A stretch of 64,000 nucleotides of DNA from Pseudobdellovibrionaceae bacterium (GTDB lineage Bacteria; Bdellovibrionota; Bdellovibrionia; Bdellovibrionales; Bdellovibrionaceae): NCBI GenBank assembly GCA_030158485.1, contig JAOASS010000014.1:77563-141562 (forward strand), written 5' to 3'. The notes below the pieces were generated by a model. That model did no database searches, had not been told where the DNA came from, and was given only the letters and a program-made list of their open reading frames with translations. Shown here piece after piece: positions 45,091 to 53,335 of the stretch (position 1 is the stretch's first letter; the number at the start of each line of letters is the position of its first letter). Position numbers and translations under genes: made by a program.

Positions 45091-45882
45091 TTGGCGACAA
45101 TGAATCCTTTCGAACAACAAAAGCCGATTGATGGTGTGAAAAAAATTATTGCTGTATCATCAGGCAAAGGCGGAGTCGGCAAATCAACAGTCGCTTCAAA
45201 CTTAGCTCTTGCTTTAACTAAAAAAGGGCAAAAAGTGGGACTTCTTGATGCGGATATCTACGGACCCTCTGTGCCTCGAATGTTGGGGGCCCTCAATCAA
45301 AAACCGGCTATGACCGCTGAACAAAAATTAATCCCACTTGAACGCTACGGACTCAAAGCCATGAGTATCGGGTTTCTTGTTGAAGAATCTCTAGCTGTTG
45401 TCTGGCGGGGCCCTATGCTTTTCAAAGCGATGGACCAATTTTTACGAGATGTCATTTGGGGTGAACTCGACTTCTTGATTGTGGACCTTCCACCAGGAAC
45501 GGGCGACGTTCAGCTGTCTTTAGCACAAAAAGTTCCCGTGTTTGGAACTGTTATTGTAACAACACCTCAAAACATCTCACTTATCGATGTCAAACGTGCA
45601 ATCGATATGTGGGAAAGAGTCCAAGTCCCCATCTTAGGTGTAATTGAAAATATGAGCTACATGATCAACCCTGCAAACGGTGAAAAAATCCAAATGTTCC
45701 CTCGAGGTGAATTAAAATCCTATATGGATTCAAAAAAACTAGGACTTCTGGGCGAAATTCCATTTAATCCCTCAGTTGGATTGGCTTGTGAAGCCGGAAT
45801 CCCGCTTGTTGAAAGTCACCCCGAAAGTATCGAAGCTTTGGGGTTTTTAAAAGTGGCTGATAAACTCATCGATTTAAAGTAA
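45091..45882 (+). CDS. Mrp/NBP35 family P-loop ATPase lacking the CxxC motif
   Basis: A protein of 263 residues with the deviant Walker A SSGKGGVGKST (residues 23-33), the LLDADIYGPSVPRMLG switch and LIVDLPPGTGDVQLSL. Mrp/ApbC proteins carry iron-sulfur clusters between monomers through a CxxC motif. Here the matching place reads ENMSYMINPANGEKIQMF, with no cysteine pair. The N-terminal DUF59 domain of many Mrp proteins is also missing. It may therefore be an ATPase with another cargo. The TTG start at 45091 is set by AGGGG six bases upstream; the ATG at 45100 would be too far from it. Confidence 0.85.
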   Translation: MATMNPFEQQKPIDGVKKIIAVSSGKGGVGKSTVASNLALALTKKGQKVGLLDADIYGPSVPRMLGALNQKPAMTAEQKLIPLERYGLKAMSIGFLVEESLAVVWRGPMLFKAMDQFLRDVIWGELDFLIVDLPPGTGDVQLSLAQKVPVFGTVIVTTPQNISLIDVKRAIDMWERVQVPILGVIENMSYMINPANGEKIQMFPRGELKSYMDSKKLGLLGEIPFNPSVGLACEAGIPLVESHPESIEALGFLKVADKLIDLK

Positions 45883-45962
45883 TTTTCGTAAAATTGGTAG
45901 TGGTTTGAAATATCAATCAGCGCTTTCTTGACCCTTGAGTTGAGTTTGATTCAAAATGTTTT

Positions 45963-46535
45963 ATGGCCAAAGAAAAAAACGAAAACCAAGCACAAGTTGA
46001 TTTGTTGGCTTTATCAAAATGTAAACTCATTGATGAAGATGGGCAATTTGTTGAAATGTACGATCTCTGGAAAAACCAGATCGCGATCTTTATTTTCCTG
46101 AGGCACTTTGGGTGCATTTTCTGCCGAAAACATGCTGTCGAAATTTGGTCTAAACGCGAACAATACGAAAAAGGCGGCGCTAAAATTTATTTTGTCGGTA
46201 ACGGTGCACGCTTTATGATTAAAAGTTTCAAAGAAGATTTAGGCATTCAAGATGCTCCCGTCTACACAGATCCATCTCTTGTTAGCTTTCGAGCTTCAGG
46301 TTTCAAACGCGGTTTTTTAGCTGCACTTGGACCACGCGCGGTTGCTAACGCTATCAAAGCCGTCGCCGAAGGACATGCTCAAGGCGGAATGTATCAAAAA
46401 GACCAAGGTGACTTGTGGCAATTGGGTGGAATTCTAGTGGTGAAACCCGAAGGAAAAGTAGGTTATCATTTTATTAGCAGTGCCGCTGGTGATTATTCTC
46501 CCGAAAATGATATCGATCAAATCTCTGAAAGTTAA
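45963..46535 (+). CDS. peroxiredoxin-like (AhpC/TSA family 2, PRXL2-like) protein
   Basis: A thioredoxin-fold protein of 190 residues. The redox centre is FLRHFGCIFCRKHAVEIW, a CxxC at the start of helix 1. Later strands include AKIYFVGNGA, VYTDPSLVSFRASGF and LGGILVVKPEGKVGYHF. The family has weak peroxidase or disulfide reductase activity; its substrates are mostly unknown. It is in the cytoplasm, as there is no signal. It follows the Mrp gene by 80 bases on the same strand and is convergent with the next gene with one base between stops. Confidence 0.83.
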   Translation: MAKEKNENQAQVDLLALSKCKLIDEDGQFVEMYDLWKNQIAIFIFLRHFGCIFCRKHAVEIWSKREQYEKGGAKIYFVGNGARFMIKSFKEDLGIQDAPVYTDPSLVSFRASGFKRGFLAALGPRAVANAIKAVAEGHAQGGMYQKDQGDLWQLGGILVVKPEGKVGYHFISSAAGDYSPENDIDQISES

Positions 46536-46536
46536 A

Positions 46537-46923
46537 TCAAAGCTTCTTGGTCTGAACAAGCTTAGAATAATCTTGTAGAAAAAGCTGTTCCGCCGCAACA
46601 CCCATTTGATCTTTAACCGAAAGTGCGCAAACCCAAGCATTTAATTGTACAACTAGAAGTTCATTGTGAATTTTTTCATCAAATTCACTTTTAGATATTT
46701 TACGTTTTTGAGTCACTGATTTTTCAAGTTTAAGTGTTGAATCGACAGAAGTGTCCAATAACTCTTGGCACACTTTGCTCCACTGACTTTCAGTTTTCAC
46801 TTTCTTTTTTGAACTGACTTTTTGAATTTGAGTCGGCGACTGAAATTTTTTTTTACTTGCGGCAAAACCAATCGATGAACTGACAAAAACAAGTGCTGTA
46901 AAAATTAAAATGAAGTGTTTCAT
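46537..46923 (-). CDS. hypothetical secreted protein
   Basis: A protein of 128 residues with a signal peptide (about 1-21, ending SIGFAAS). The mature part is lysine-rich at first (KKKFQSPTQIQKVSSKKKVK) and then helical with two cysteines (VCQELL, WVCALS). AAGGGG precedes the ATG. I do not recognise it. It is divergent from the cyclic-di-GMP RNA and shares its upstream region. Confidence 0.55.
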   Translation of the reverse strand: MKHFILIFTALVFVSSSIGFAASKKKFQSPTQIQKVSSKKKVKTESQWSKVCQELLDTSVDSTLKLEKSVTQKRKISKSEFDEKIHNELLVVQLNAWVCALSVKDQMGVAAEQLFLQDYSKLVQTKKL

Positions 46924-47129
46924 TCTGATCCCCTTATTAGATTACCTACTGATTTAAGAATGCAAAACTCTGCCAAACTTCAAATAGATTTTGGCTTGAT
47001 TGAGTTGCCAAACTTCAGACATGCAGCTCAAAGATGTCACTGTTTAAAAAAGTAAGTTTTATTTTAAAACTAGGTTCTCATTTTGAGACTGTAGAACTTG
47101 TACTCTCTTGAGAAAACTTTGATCAAATG

Positions 47130-47159
47130 TTGAAAAAATAACGCTTCATCAAGTATCCT
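47130..47159 (+). promoter_or_regulatory. candidate sigma-70 promoter of the cyclic-di-GMP RNA
   Basis: TTGAAA (47130-47135) and TATCCT (47154-47159) are spaced 18 bases apart on the plus strand, upstream of the riboswitch. Other weak candidates exist, such as TTGTCA at 47225. Nothing else recognisable lies between 46924 and 47129 except a palindrome TTTGATCAAA at about 47119-47128. Confidence 0.3.
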
Positions 47160-47317
47160 GATATCCACGAATGACGCTCTGATAAAAACTTTCAGAGAGG
47201 TTATTTTGTTAATTTAAAAAGTCTTGTCACCAGGATTGTGACAACTAAAGAAAAAGTTGGGTCATCAACCTTTAACCAAAGGAGGAACCTAGAGGTTTAA
47301 ACGACTAAAAGGAATTC

Positions 47318-47410
47318 CTTCCTTTGTCTCAGGGTACAGCCGGTGAAAGCCGGTGTCACAAAACTACAGGGGCTTTTCGCTTAAAGCGATGCCAGCCAGT
47401 TGCCAAGGGT
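47318..47410 (+). promoter_or_regulatory. class I cyclic-di-GMP (GEMM-I) riboswitch aptamer
   Basis: The segment has the order of conserved parts of the GEMM-I aptamer. CAGGGTACAGCC leads into a hairpin with a GAAA tetraloop (CCGG-TGAAAG-CCGG, 47340-47353). The GTCACAAAACTACAGGGGCT joining block follows, then a second hairpin (GCTTTTCGCTTAAAGC region) and the ATGCCAGCCAGTTGCC closing block. The outer CCTT/AAGG pairing closes the structure. The tetraloop, its receptor side and the two conserved strands that hold the ligand can all be placed by eye. A covariance model score would settle it. Confidence 0.85.
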
Positions 47411-47441
47411 TTGTCGCCTATGGGTTTCTGAGAGGTGTTTT

Positions 47442-47501
47442 ATGGAAGGAAAATTTGTACTCTACATACATGGATTGATCTATTCCCCCCCTGCCTGTTA
47501 G
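47442..47501 (+). CDS. possible 19-residue peptide ORF inside the riboswitch RNA
   Basis: ATG at 47442 is preceded by AGAGG six bases upstream, directly 3' of the aptamer. The ORF encodes MEGKFVLYIHGLIYSPPAC and stops with TAG at 47499-47501, inside the 5' arm of the terminator stem. The peptide has a hydrophobic middle and resembles nothing I know. A ribosome reaching the stop would cover the terminator arm, so the ORF could act as a leader peptide, or the peptide itself could be functional. It may also be chance. Translation is not shown. Confidence 0.3.
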   Translation: MEGKFVLYIHGLIYSPPAC

Positions 47502-47534
47502 ACAAATAGGACATTTACTAACAGGCTCTTTTTT
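47493..47534 (+). terminator. intrinsic terminator of the cyclic-di-GMP RNA
   Basis: GCCTGTTAG (47493-47501) pairs with CTAACAGGC (47518-47526), with a further AAAT/ATTT pairing inside. TCTTTTTT follows on the plus strand. It has no T-run on the minus strand, so it serves the plus-strand RNA; it overlaps the stop of the convergent mltD gene by two bases. Confidence 0.9.
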
Positions 47535-49176
47535 AGCGAATCACAAGTTTGATGCCTGCTAATATTTTTTGGCCGTTCTTTATACGATTCTTTTTTTTCA
47601 AAGTTGAAAGAGATACATCATACTTTTGCGCAATCTGAATCAAAGATTCTCCGCGCTTCACAACATGAAATTTTTTGTTTGTTGTTCTTTTTGAAGTACC
47701 TTTGCCCTCTGTTGTTTCTTGTTCTTGACCAAATTCTCCTGGAACTTTTAACTTCAAACCAACACGAATCAAACGGCCTTTACGAAGTTTATTTAACTTT
47801 TTTAATTCATTTACAGACGTATTGTACTTTTGCGCGATTGTATAAAGCGAATCTCCGGACTGAACCACGTAAAACTTAGAACCTTTTTCCCGAATTTCAC
47901 CGCCAGTTACTTGATTCACTGGTACTTCACGAATTTTACGAGCGGCAACAGCCGCAGGATCCTTTCGATCCTTTAGCGGAGTACGATCAGGAACCAAAAT
48001 ACGACGGCCCACTTTGAGTTTTGTTTTACGACTAAATTCGTTCAACTCTCGTAAGTAAGCTACGTTTGTGCGATACTTACGCGCAATCGTACTGAGTGTA
48101 TCACCTTTACGAATTTTATAATTTTGCGTTTCCGCCGCATCGGCAACGAATTCGACTTTGTCTGAAACTGATCCCGCTGCCGCTAGAAGTCCCGCCTCTG
48201 TCATGCCAACTGGCAACCGAAGATCTAAAGAAGCATTTCGAACCGGCGCAATCTCACCTTTAAATTTAGGATTGTATGCTTTAAAATCTTCATACGGAAT
48301 ATTCATTTTTTCAGCCATTACACGTAGATTGATCGATTCTTTTAGAGTGATCGTTTCAAATTCGATGGGTGGCATATAATCAATACCTTCGAAACCAAAT
48401 TTGTTAGGATCTTTAGCAATCAGTTTTGCGGCAATGTACTTGGGAACATAGTTCATTGTTTCTTTTGGTAACCGTTTTTTTCTGACAAGTTCCCAAAAGT
48501 CTCGCGTGCTATTTTTCATCACTTCACGTTTCACGCGATTTTCACCCACATTGTAGGAAGCCATCGCTAAATACCAAGATCCAAATAAACTGTAAAGACC
48601 TTTGAAATACTCTGCTGCAGCTTGTGTTGCGAGCACAGGATCTCTTCTTTCATCCACCATTCTACTAATTTCTAGACCGTAACGCTTACCGGTTCCCCGG
48701 ATAAACTGCCAGTAGCCCACCGCTGAAGCATGCGACGTCGCATTCGAAGTAAAACCTGATTCGATTAAAGCGATATAAAAAATATCTTCGGGCATTCCGT
48801 TATCGCGTAAAACTTTTTTCATCAGTTTTTCATAACGAGTACTGCGAGCTAAATAACGTTCCATATGATTGCGGCCACGGCCTTGGAAATAAGTAATCCA
48901 CTTTTCAACAAGGGGATTAATTTCAACTGGAATCTGCTCTAACTCAGAGTCCTGGGTCGAAGGTTCTTTTGCGTCTTCTTCAATTTTAAACTGAGTGATA
49001 TGATCTGCCACAACTCCTTCACCTTGAGTCAGTGAAGCCGGATTATTTGTTGAAGCTTCAGAATTTTGCGCACTTGGAATCGTCGAACGTGTTGCACACC
49101 CTAACTGAATAAGAATTAAACTCATAACGAAGGCTTTAGAAACAGAAGAAAGTGGAAACCGAATCCGTTGCTGCAT
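47533..49176 (-). CDS. mltD: membrane-bound lytic murein transglycosylase D with three LysM domains
   Basis: A lipoprotein of 547 residues (lipobox LGC near residue 27). The SLT domain lies at about 125-260, with the catalytic Glu in ALIESGFTSNA, then SAVGYWQFIRGTGKRYGL and MASYNVGENRV. Three LysM repeats follow: YKIRKGDTLSTIARKY, FYVVQSGDSLYTIAQKY and FHVVKRGESLIQIAQKY, which hold peptidoglycan. It cuts glycan strands to anhydro-muropeptides at the outer membrane. E. coli MltD has two to three LysM repeats, so the length is normal. GAGG five bases upstream supports the ATG. It is convergent with the cyclic-di-GMP RNA. Confidence 0.94.
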   Translation of the reverse strand: MQQRIRFPLSSVSKAFVMSLILIQLGCATRSTIPSAQNSEASTNNPASLTQGEGVVADHITQFKIEEDAKEPSTQDSELEQIPVEINPLVEKWITYFQGRGRNHMERYLARSTRYEKLMKKVLRDNGMPEDIFYIALIESGFTSNATSHASAVGYWQFIRGTGKRYGLEISRMVDERRDPVLATQAAAEYFKGLYSLFGSWYLAMASYNVGENRVKREVMKNSTRDFWELVRKKRLPKETMNYVPKYIAAKLIAKDPNKFGFEGIDYMPPIEFETITLKESINLRVMAEKMNIPYEDFKAYNPKFKGEIAPVRNASLDLRLPVGMTEAGLLAAAGSVSDKVEFVADAAETQNYKIRKGDTLSTIARKYRTNVAYLRELNEFSRKTKLKVGRRILVPDRTPLKDRKDPAAVAARKIREVPVNQVTGGEIREKGSKFYVVQSGDSLYTIAQKYNTSVNELKKLNKLRKGRLIRVGLKLKVPGEFGQEQETTEGKGTSKRTTNKKFHVVKRGESLIQIAQKYDVSLSTLKKKNRIKNGQKILAGIKLVIR

Positions 49177-49250
49177 TTTGACCTCATTTTAGGAAACTAA
49201 AAACAATGCTTCGACAAAATATTGATGACTATCATGACGACTTAAACAGA

Positions 49251-51260
49251 CTATCTTTTCAACGATTTTTTTTCAATCAATCGTCGACTGGAAACACCCT
49301 GGCTAGGGTCCGATTCGGACCAAAAGACAGGTGGAGGAGTCCAAAAGTTCTGATTACCAAGACGATACAACAAATAGTTTCTCATCACTGATTTAACGTA
49401 GTTTTGAGTTTCTGTCCAAGGTAGCTCATCAATCCAAATCTCGTCGCGCCAATCAGTGGATTTCAACTGCGTTAAGTTTTCAGTGTCCTTACGTAATTTT
49501 AACCAAGACTTAAGCCTTGTTGGTCCCGCGTTATAAGACGCAATCGCCAAAGGCCAATGACCACCGAATTCATTTTTCATTTTCGACAAATAACGTGCTC
49601 CGAAAGGAATATTATTTTCAGGAACAAAAAGATCTTCTGGTAAACTGACAGTTGTTTTTAAATCCTGCGCTACTTCTTGAGCCGTTGGACCAATTAATTG
49701 CATCAGCCCGTAAGCATTTGATGTTGAAACAGCTTTTATATTAAAAGCAGACTCTTGGCGCATCACACCCCAAATAATCCAAGGCTCAATTTTGTGAATT
49801 AAAGCTTGTTCTTGCACCACTTTTTCAAAAGCGTAAGGCATAAACTTTTTTTGAAAAGACCATGCCACTAAACGCTCATCTAAGTTTTGAGCACTTTGTC
49901 CAAATCGTAAAGCTAATGTATCTAACCGAGTCTTCGCAAAAAAATCAGCCCACATTTGGAATGCTTCAGCATCATTCACAGTTAAAAGTTCTTGAATTTC
50001 AGCACCGGCTTCCCATGTAAGGCCCAACTTAAGAAGTTCGGTGAATCTTTTCCAGTGAACTTCTGCGGTTTTTGGAAAATACCATATTCGACGAGCTTCA
50101 GGAATCACAGTTTCTGGAAATTCTAACCGTCCTTGCTGTGACTCCATTCGCAGTTTCAATCCGAAATAAGTAAAAGGAAATTGATTGATGATTTGAGCCC
50201 GCTCAGCTTCATACTCTTCTGCTGGCCCCACAATTTGCAAAGCTCTCAATTTCCAATAACGCGTCGTTAAGGGGTTTTTTTCTCTTCCAGTTTGTAAAAG
50301 CTTATCAAAAGTTTGAAGTGCCAATCCCGGGTTGCCTAACCTGAGCTGCAAAAGACCCAACCTAAATTGAGCTTCCAAACCTTCATCGCTTAATGGGAAT
50401 TGTTCTGATATTTTTTCAAAAGTTGATTTAGCTTGTTCGTACCGCCCCGTCCACAAATAAGCTTTTGCTAAAGTAAGTCGGGCACTAACCGCATTAGATG
50501 GTGATTTATTTTGATCAAAATATTCTTCTAACAACTTAACAACTTGCACGTAATCCATTTTACGCGCAAATTCCCACCAAGGTTCGGTAACAAAACTTGC
50601 AGGTTTTAGCGAATTTGTTGTAGAAGTTTTTGTAGGACTGAATGAATCTTGAATTTCAGATAAAAGTTCCTTTTCCATGTCTTGAGGAATCAGCTCGGGA
50701 CGTTTAAAAAAGCGATTCGCAATATGTGCTTTTTGAATTGAACTTTGAGCTTGATTTTTTAAAATTTGCAGAGCTTTTAGCCAATAGTTTTGTAGATCTT
50801 TTTTCCAAGGTCCGCGATCAAGTAGGTCAATCTGGGATTCAAAATTTAATACAAATTCATTCAATCTTGCGATTTGTGAATCTGAAAATTGGGAAATATT
50901 TTTGGAAGAACTTTTTTGTTCAATAAGTTTTAATTCACAATTAAAGCTTATTAACCAAATCCAACCGGCGATTTGCGGTGATGCTTTTAAAGCTTGCATC
51001 CTTAAGTCAGCACAAGTTTGCCAATCAGATTGCGTTTCGGCCCACTTTATTCGCGTTGACGCCGAACGAAGTTTAATTTGTTTTTCGGTTGCTTCAGAAA
51101 AGTGCAACGGCTTTAAGTTTTTTGCAAGTTTTTCCAAATCTACTTTAAAAACGTGAGCACTGTTTTTATTTTGAGTACTGATAACTTGTAACTTTAAAGG
51201 CGCTGTTGCCGATGAAAGCTGAAATGCAAATACAAGAGAACAAATAATAATCTTTTTCAT
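49251..51260 (-). CDS. slt: soluble lytic murein transglycosylase (Slt70-like)
   Basis: A protein of 669 residues with a signal peptide (KKIIICSLVFAFQLSSA). The long middle (about 60-470) is a helical superhelix with TPR-like repeats (AKAYLWTGRYEQAKSTFEKI). The C-terminal SLT domain has the catalytic Glu in VMRQESAFNIKA, SNAYGLMQLIGPTAQEVA and ASYNAGPTRLKSW. The layout matches E. coli Slt70. It cleaves peptidoglycan in the periplasm. I place the start at 51260 (ATG); a TTG at 51266 would add two residues. It lies 65 bases after batD and may be cotranscribed. Confidence 0.9.
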   Translation of the reverse strand: MKKIIICSLVFAFQLSSATAPLKLQVISTQNKNSAHVFKVDLEKLAKNLKPLHFSEATEKQIKLRSASTRIKWAETQSDWQTCADLRMQALKASPQIAGWIWLISFNCELKLIEQKSSSKNISQFSDSQIARLNEFVLNFESQIDLLDRGPWKKDLQNYWLKALQILKNQAQSSIQKAHIANRFFKRPELIPQDMEKELLSEIQDSFSPTKTSTTNSLKPASFVTEPWWEFARKMDYVQVVKLLEEYFDQNKSPSNAVSARLTLAKAYLWTGRYEQAKSTFEKISEQFPLSDEGLEAQFRLGLLQLRLGNPGLALQTFDKLLQTGREKNPLTTRYWKLRALQIVGPAEEYEAERAQIINQFPFTYFGLKLRMESQQGRLEFPETVIPEARRIWYFPKTAEVHWKRFTELLKLGLTWEAGAEIQELLTVNDAEAFQMWADFFAKTRLDTLALRFGQSAQNLDERLVAWSFQKKFMPYAFEKVVQEQALIHKIEPWIIWGVMRQESAFNIKAVSTSNAYGLMQLIGPTAQEVAQDLKTTVSLPEDLFVPENNIPFGARYLSKMKNEFGGHWPLAIASYNAGPTRLKSWLKLRKDTENLTQLKSTDWRDEIWIDELPWTETQNYVKSVMRNYLLYRLGNQNFWTPPPVFWSESDPSQGVSSRRLIEKKSLKR

Positions 51261-51325
51261 AGTCAATTATTGTCGACTGCTTTTTTGATAAAAGACAATT
51301 TTTTTAAATTTTAATGCGATTTGCC

Positions 51326-53335
51326 TTAATCGCAAACTTGATTCAAAATATCTTTGGATTTTTTTATAAGACTTTTTAAATTATCTTTTTTACTTAACTG
51401 GACCACTGCGGAGTCTGGAGCAAATCCTAAAAGCTGAGCTTCTTCATAACTTGCTAATAAACTGAGTCCCAATTTAGATCTTATTTCAGGGTCCATTTTT
51501 TCAAGCATTTTATGAATTTCTTGAGTTTCAGCTTTATAATGACTGACTTCTGAAAGAACTAAATTAAAAGCATTCACAATTTCAATTCCCACTTGTTTCG
51601 GCTGATTTTGGGAAAAAGCGAGCTCTACTTTTTTCCATTGCAAGTCTAAAAGTCTCCTAACGCTGATCGCTCTCGAACCAGTTTTAAGCTCTTGAAATCC
51701 AAAAATTCCTAAGCCGACTGTCAAAAGACCCATCAAAAGCCCCCAAAAACTCCAAATTGTGGGAACTTGTGCTGATCTATTTCCGATTGCAAAAATGAAG
51801 TTCAAGCTATTTTTTTGATTAGCTAAAACTGACGATTCAATCAAACCAGGAAGTGTCTTTGGAATCGAATTGGGGACATTTTTATCAGAATTTCCTAAAA
51901 AACTATTTGAATTATTTGAGCCCGGAACCGCAGCCCCAGAAAGAATCGTTAGCTTTATACTTTCTGTTTGTTTTTGTTCATACTTATTTGTCTTCGGATT
52001 AAAAAATGAAAATGAAACTCCAGGAATCTCAAGTATTCCTTCTTTTCGGGGAATTAAAAGCACTTCAAATTCTTTAAATGAATTTCCATCTTTAAAAAAA
52101 CGACTTTCATTTTTTGTATCATAGACCTCAAGACCCGCAGGCCAATCGATAGCAGGAAGCTCGATGGCTTTTGCATTTCCCTGACCTTCAAAGCGAAGTT
52201 TAAAACTAAACGGTTGATTCAATGGAAACTGCGTTCCCTCAACTTGCGAAGCCACACTGTACTGACCAACTGCGCCCGTAAAGCTGGCTGGTCGATTAGC
52301 ACCAATCGGTAAAGGCTTAACTTCAATTTCAACTCGTTTTGAACTTTTTGAATATTCAAATGAACGGCCAAAACCAGAATGGGGAGATGGCATCCTAACA
52401 CGGCTTTTTAATGTGAATTCATCAATAATAGATCGACCGGCTTTAATCGGGAATAAAGCATGAGAAGCCAAAAGTGCTTTCCGGTAAGGAATTCCATTTA
52501 TAATTTCCTCTGAAAACTGTATTTGAGGATTTTCTTCAATAATTTCTTTCCAAAATCCACGAAGAGCAGGGAACTTCGCTCGATCTAAAGTTTCCACTTG
52601 TCCGCGAGTCAGCAAATACCAAGTCGCTGTGACTTGTTCGCCTTCGTAAACACTTGTTTTATCTACTTCAAGTTGAATAAAAAAAGCATCATTGGGACTT
52701 TGTGGCATACTTCTAAATTGAGGCTCTTCTTGTTGTGAACGCCCGGGTCGATTTCCCAGTTGTGGAATCTGAGGAATACTTCCACCCAACCCGCCTCCAA
52801 ATTGTCTTTGTAAAAGCTGATTAAAAACTTCTTCTTGTTGCCTTAAGAAAGTTTCTTCAGGGTCCTCATCAGGTGCTGGCGAATTTCTTCCACGACTTCG
52901 ATTCGACCCTTGCGGAGCTTGCCCAGAAGGAAATACTTCAACTATAATTGGTTCAGTTTGAAAAAGTTTTCCGTTAACCGAAACTTCAAAAGCATCCAGA
53001 CTGTATCGACCCGGTGTTTTTGTTTGAAACATATAGTGAAATTCACGTTTGCGTATCGTTTTAAAATCCATCCCTTGCGGAGTTTGAACTAAACTTTGCT
53101 GAACGGCGGTGTTATCCCAATTCTGAACTAAATCTAGTCCACTTAAAGGCGGCAACCGAGGTTCTTCAATTTCAACACTTTCAGTCGATTGAACTGTGAC
53201 TGTTAAAGTAAAAGTGTCTTGAACTTCAAGCTTATTGCGATCAACAGTTGAAGTCACAACTGTACCCTGTTGTGCACTCGCATAAAAACAAAAAAGAATT
53301 GAAATAAAAACCCAAAACCTACCAGTCTTTATCAC
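51326..53335 (-). CDS. batD: BatD family protein
   Basis: A protein of 669 residues with a signal peptide (ending FYASAQQ), several immunoglobulin-like beta domains (DRNKLEVQDTFTLTVTV, VDKTSVYEGEQVTATWYLL) and a membrane helix near 482-502. A cytoplasmic helical tail of about 150 residues follows. A low-complexity RSRGRNSPAPDEDPEE segment lies near 145-160. BatD proteins belong to the Bat (Bacteroides aerotolerance) group, whose role in envelope stress is known only in outline. The start is GTG with AAGGAG seven bases upstream, overlapping batC by 17 bases. Confidence 0.87.
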   Translation of the reverse strand: MIKTGRFWVFISILFCFYASAQQGTVVTSTVDRNKLEVQDTFTLTVTVQSTESVEIEEPRLPPLSGLDLVQNWDNTAVQQSLVQTPQGMDFKTIRKREFHYMFQTKTPGRYSLDAFEVSVNGKLFQTEPIIVEVFPSGQAPQGSNRSRGRNSPAPDEDPEETFLRQQEEVFNQLLQRQFGGGLGGSIPQIPQLGNRPGRSQQEEPQFRSMPQSPNDAFFIQLEVDKTSVYEGEQVTATWYLLTRGQVETLDRAKFPALRGFWKEIIEENPQIQFSEEIINGIPYRKALLASHALFPIKAGRSIIDEFTLKSRVRMPSPHSGFGRSFEYSKSSKRVEIEVKPLPIGANRPASFTGAVGQYSVASQVEGTQFPLNQPFSFKLRFEGQGNAKAIELPAIDWPAGLEVYDTKNESRFFKDGNSFKEFEVLLIPRKEGILEIPGVSFSFFNPKTNKYEQKQTESIKLTILSGAAVPGSNNSNSFLGNSDKNVPNSIPKTLPGLIESSVLANQKNSLNFIFAIGNRSAQVPTIWSFWGLLMGLLTVGLGIFGFQELKTGSRAISVRRLLDLQWKKVELAFSQNQPKQVGIEIVNAFNLVLSEVSHYKAETQEIHKMLEKMDPEIRSKLGLSLLASYEEAQLLGFAPDSAVVQLSKKDNLKSLIKKSKDILNQVCD

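Larger units (their letters stand above)
47166..47534 (+). ncRNA. stand-alone cyclic-di-GMP riboswitch RNA, merRNA-like
   Basis: The plus strand of this gene-free stretch carries leader hairpins (CCTTT-AACC-AAAGG near 47270; AACCT-AG-AGGTT near 47286), a class I cyclic-di-GMP aptamer, and a strong intrinsic terminator. No ordinary protein gene follows on this strand; the next gene is convergent. In Bdellovibrio bacteriovorus a riboswitch of the same class, merRNA, is made in very large amounts in attack phase and is thought to act as a free RNA. This looks like its counterpart. The 5' end is inferred from the promoter candidate and is uncertain; the 3' end is well defined. Confidence 0.7.
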
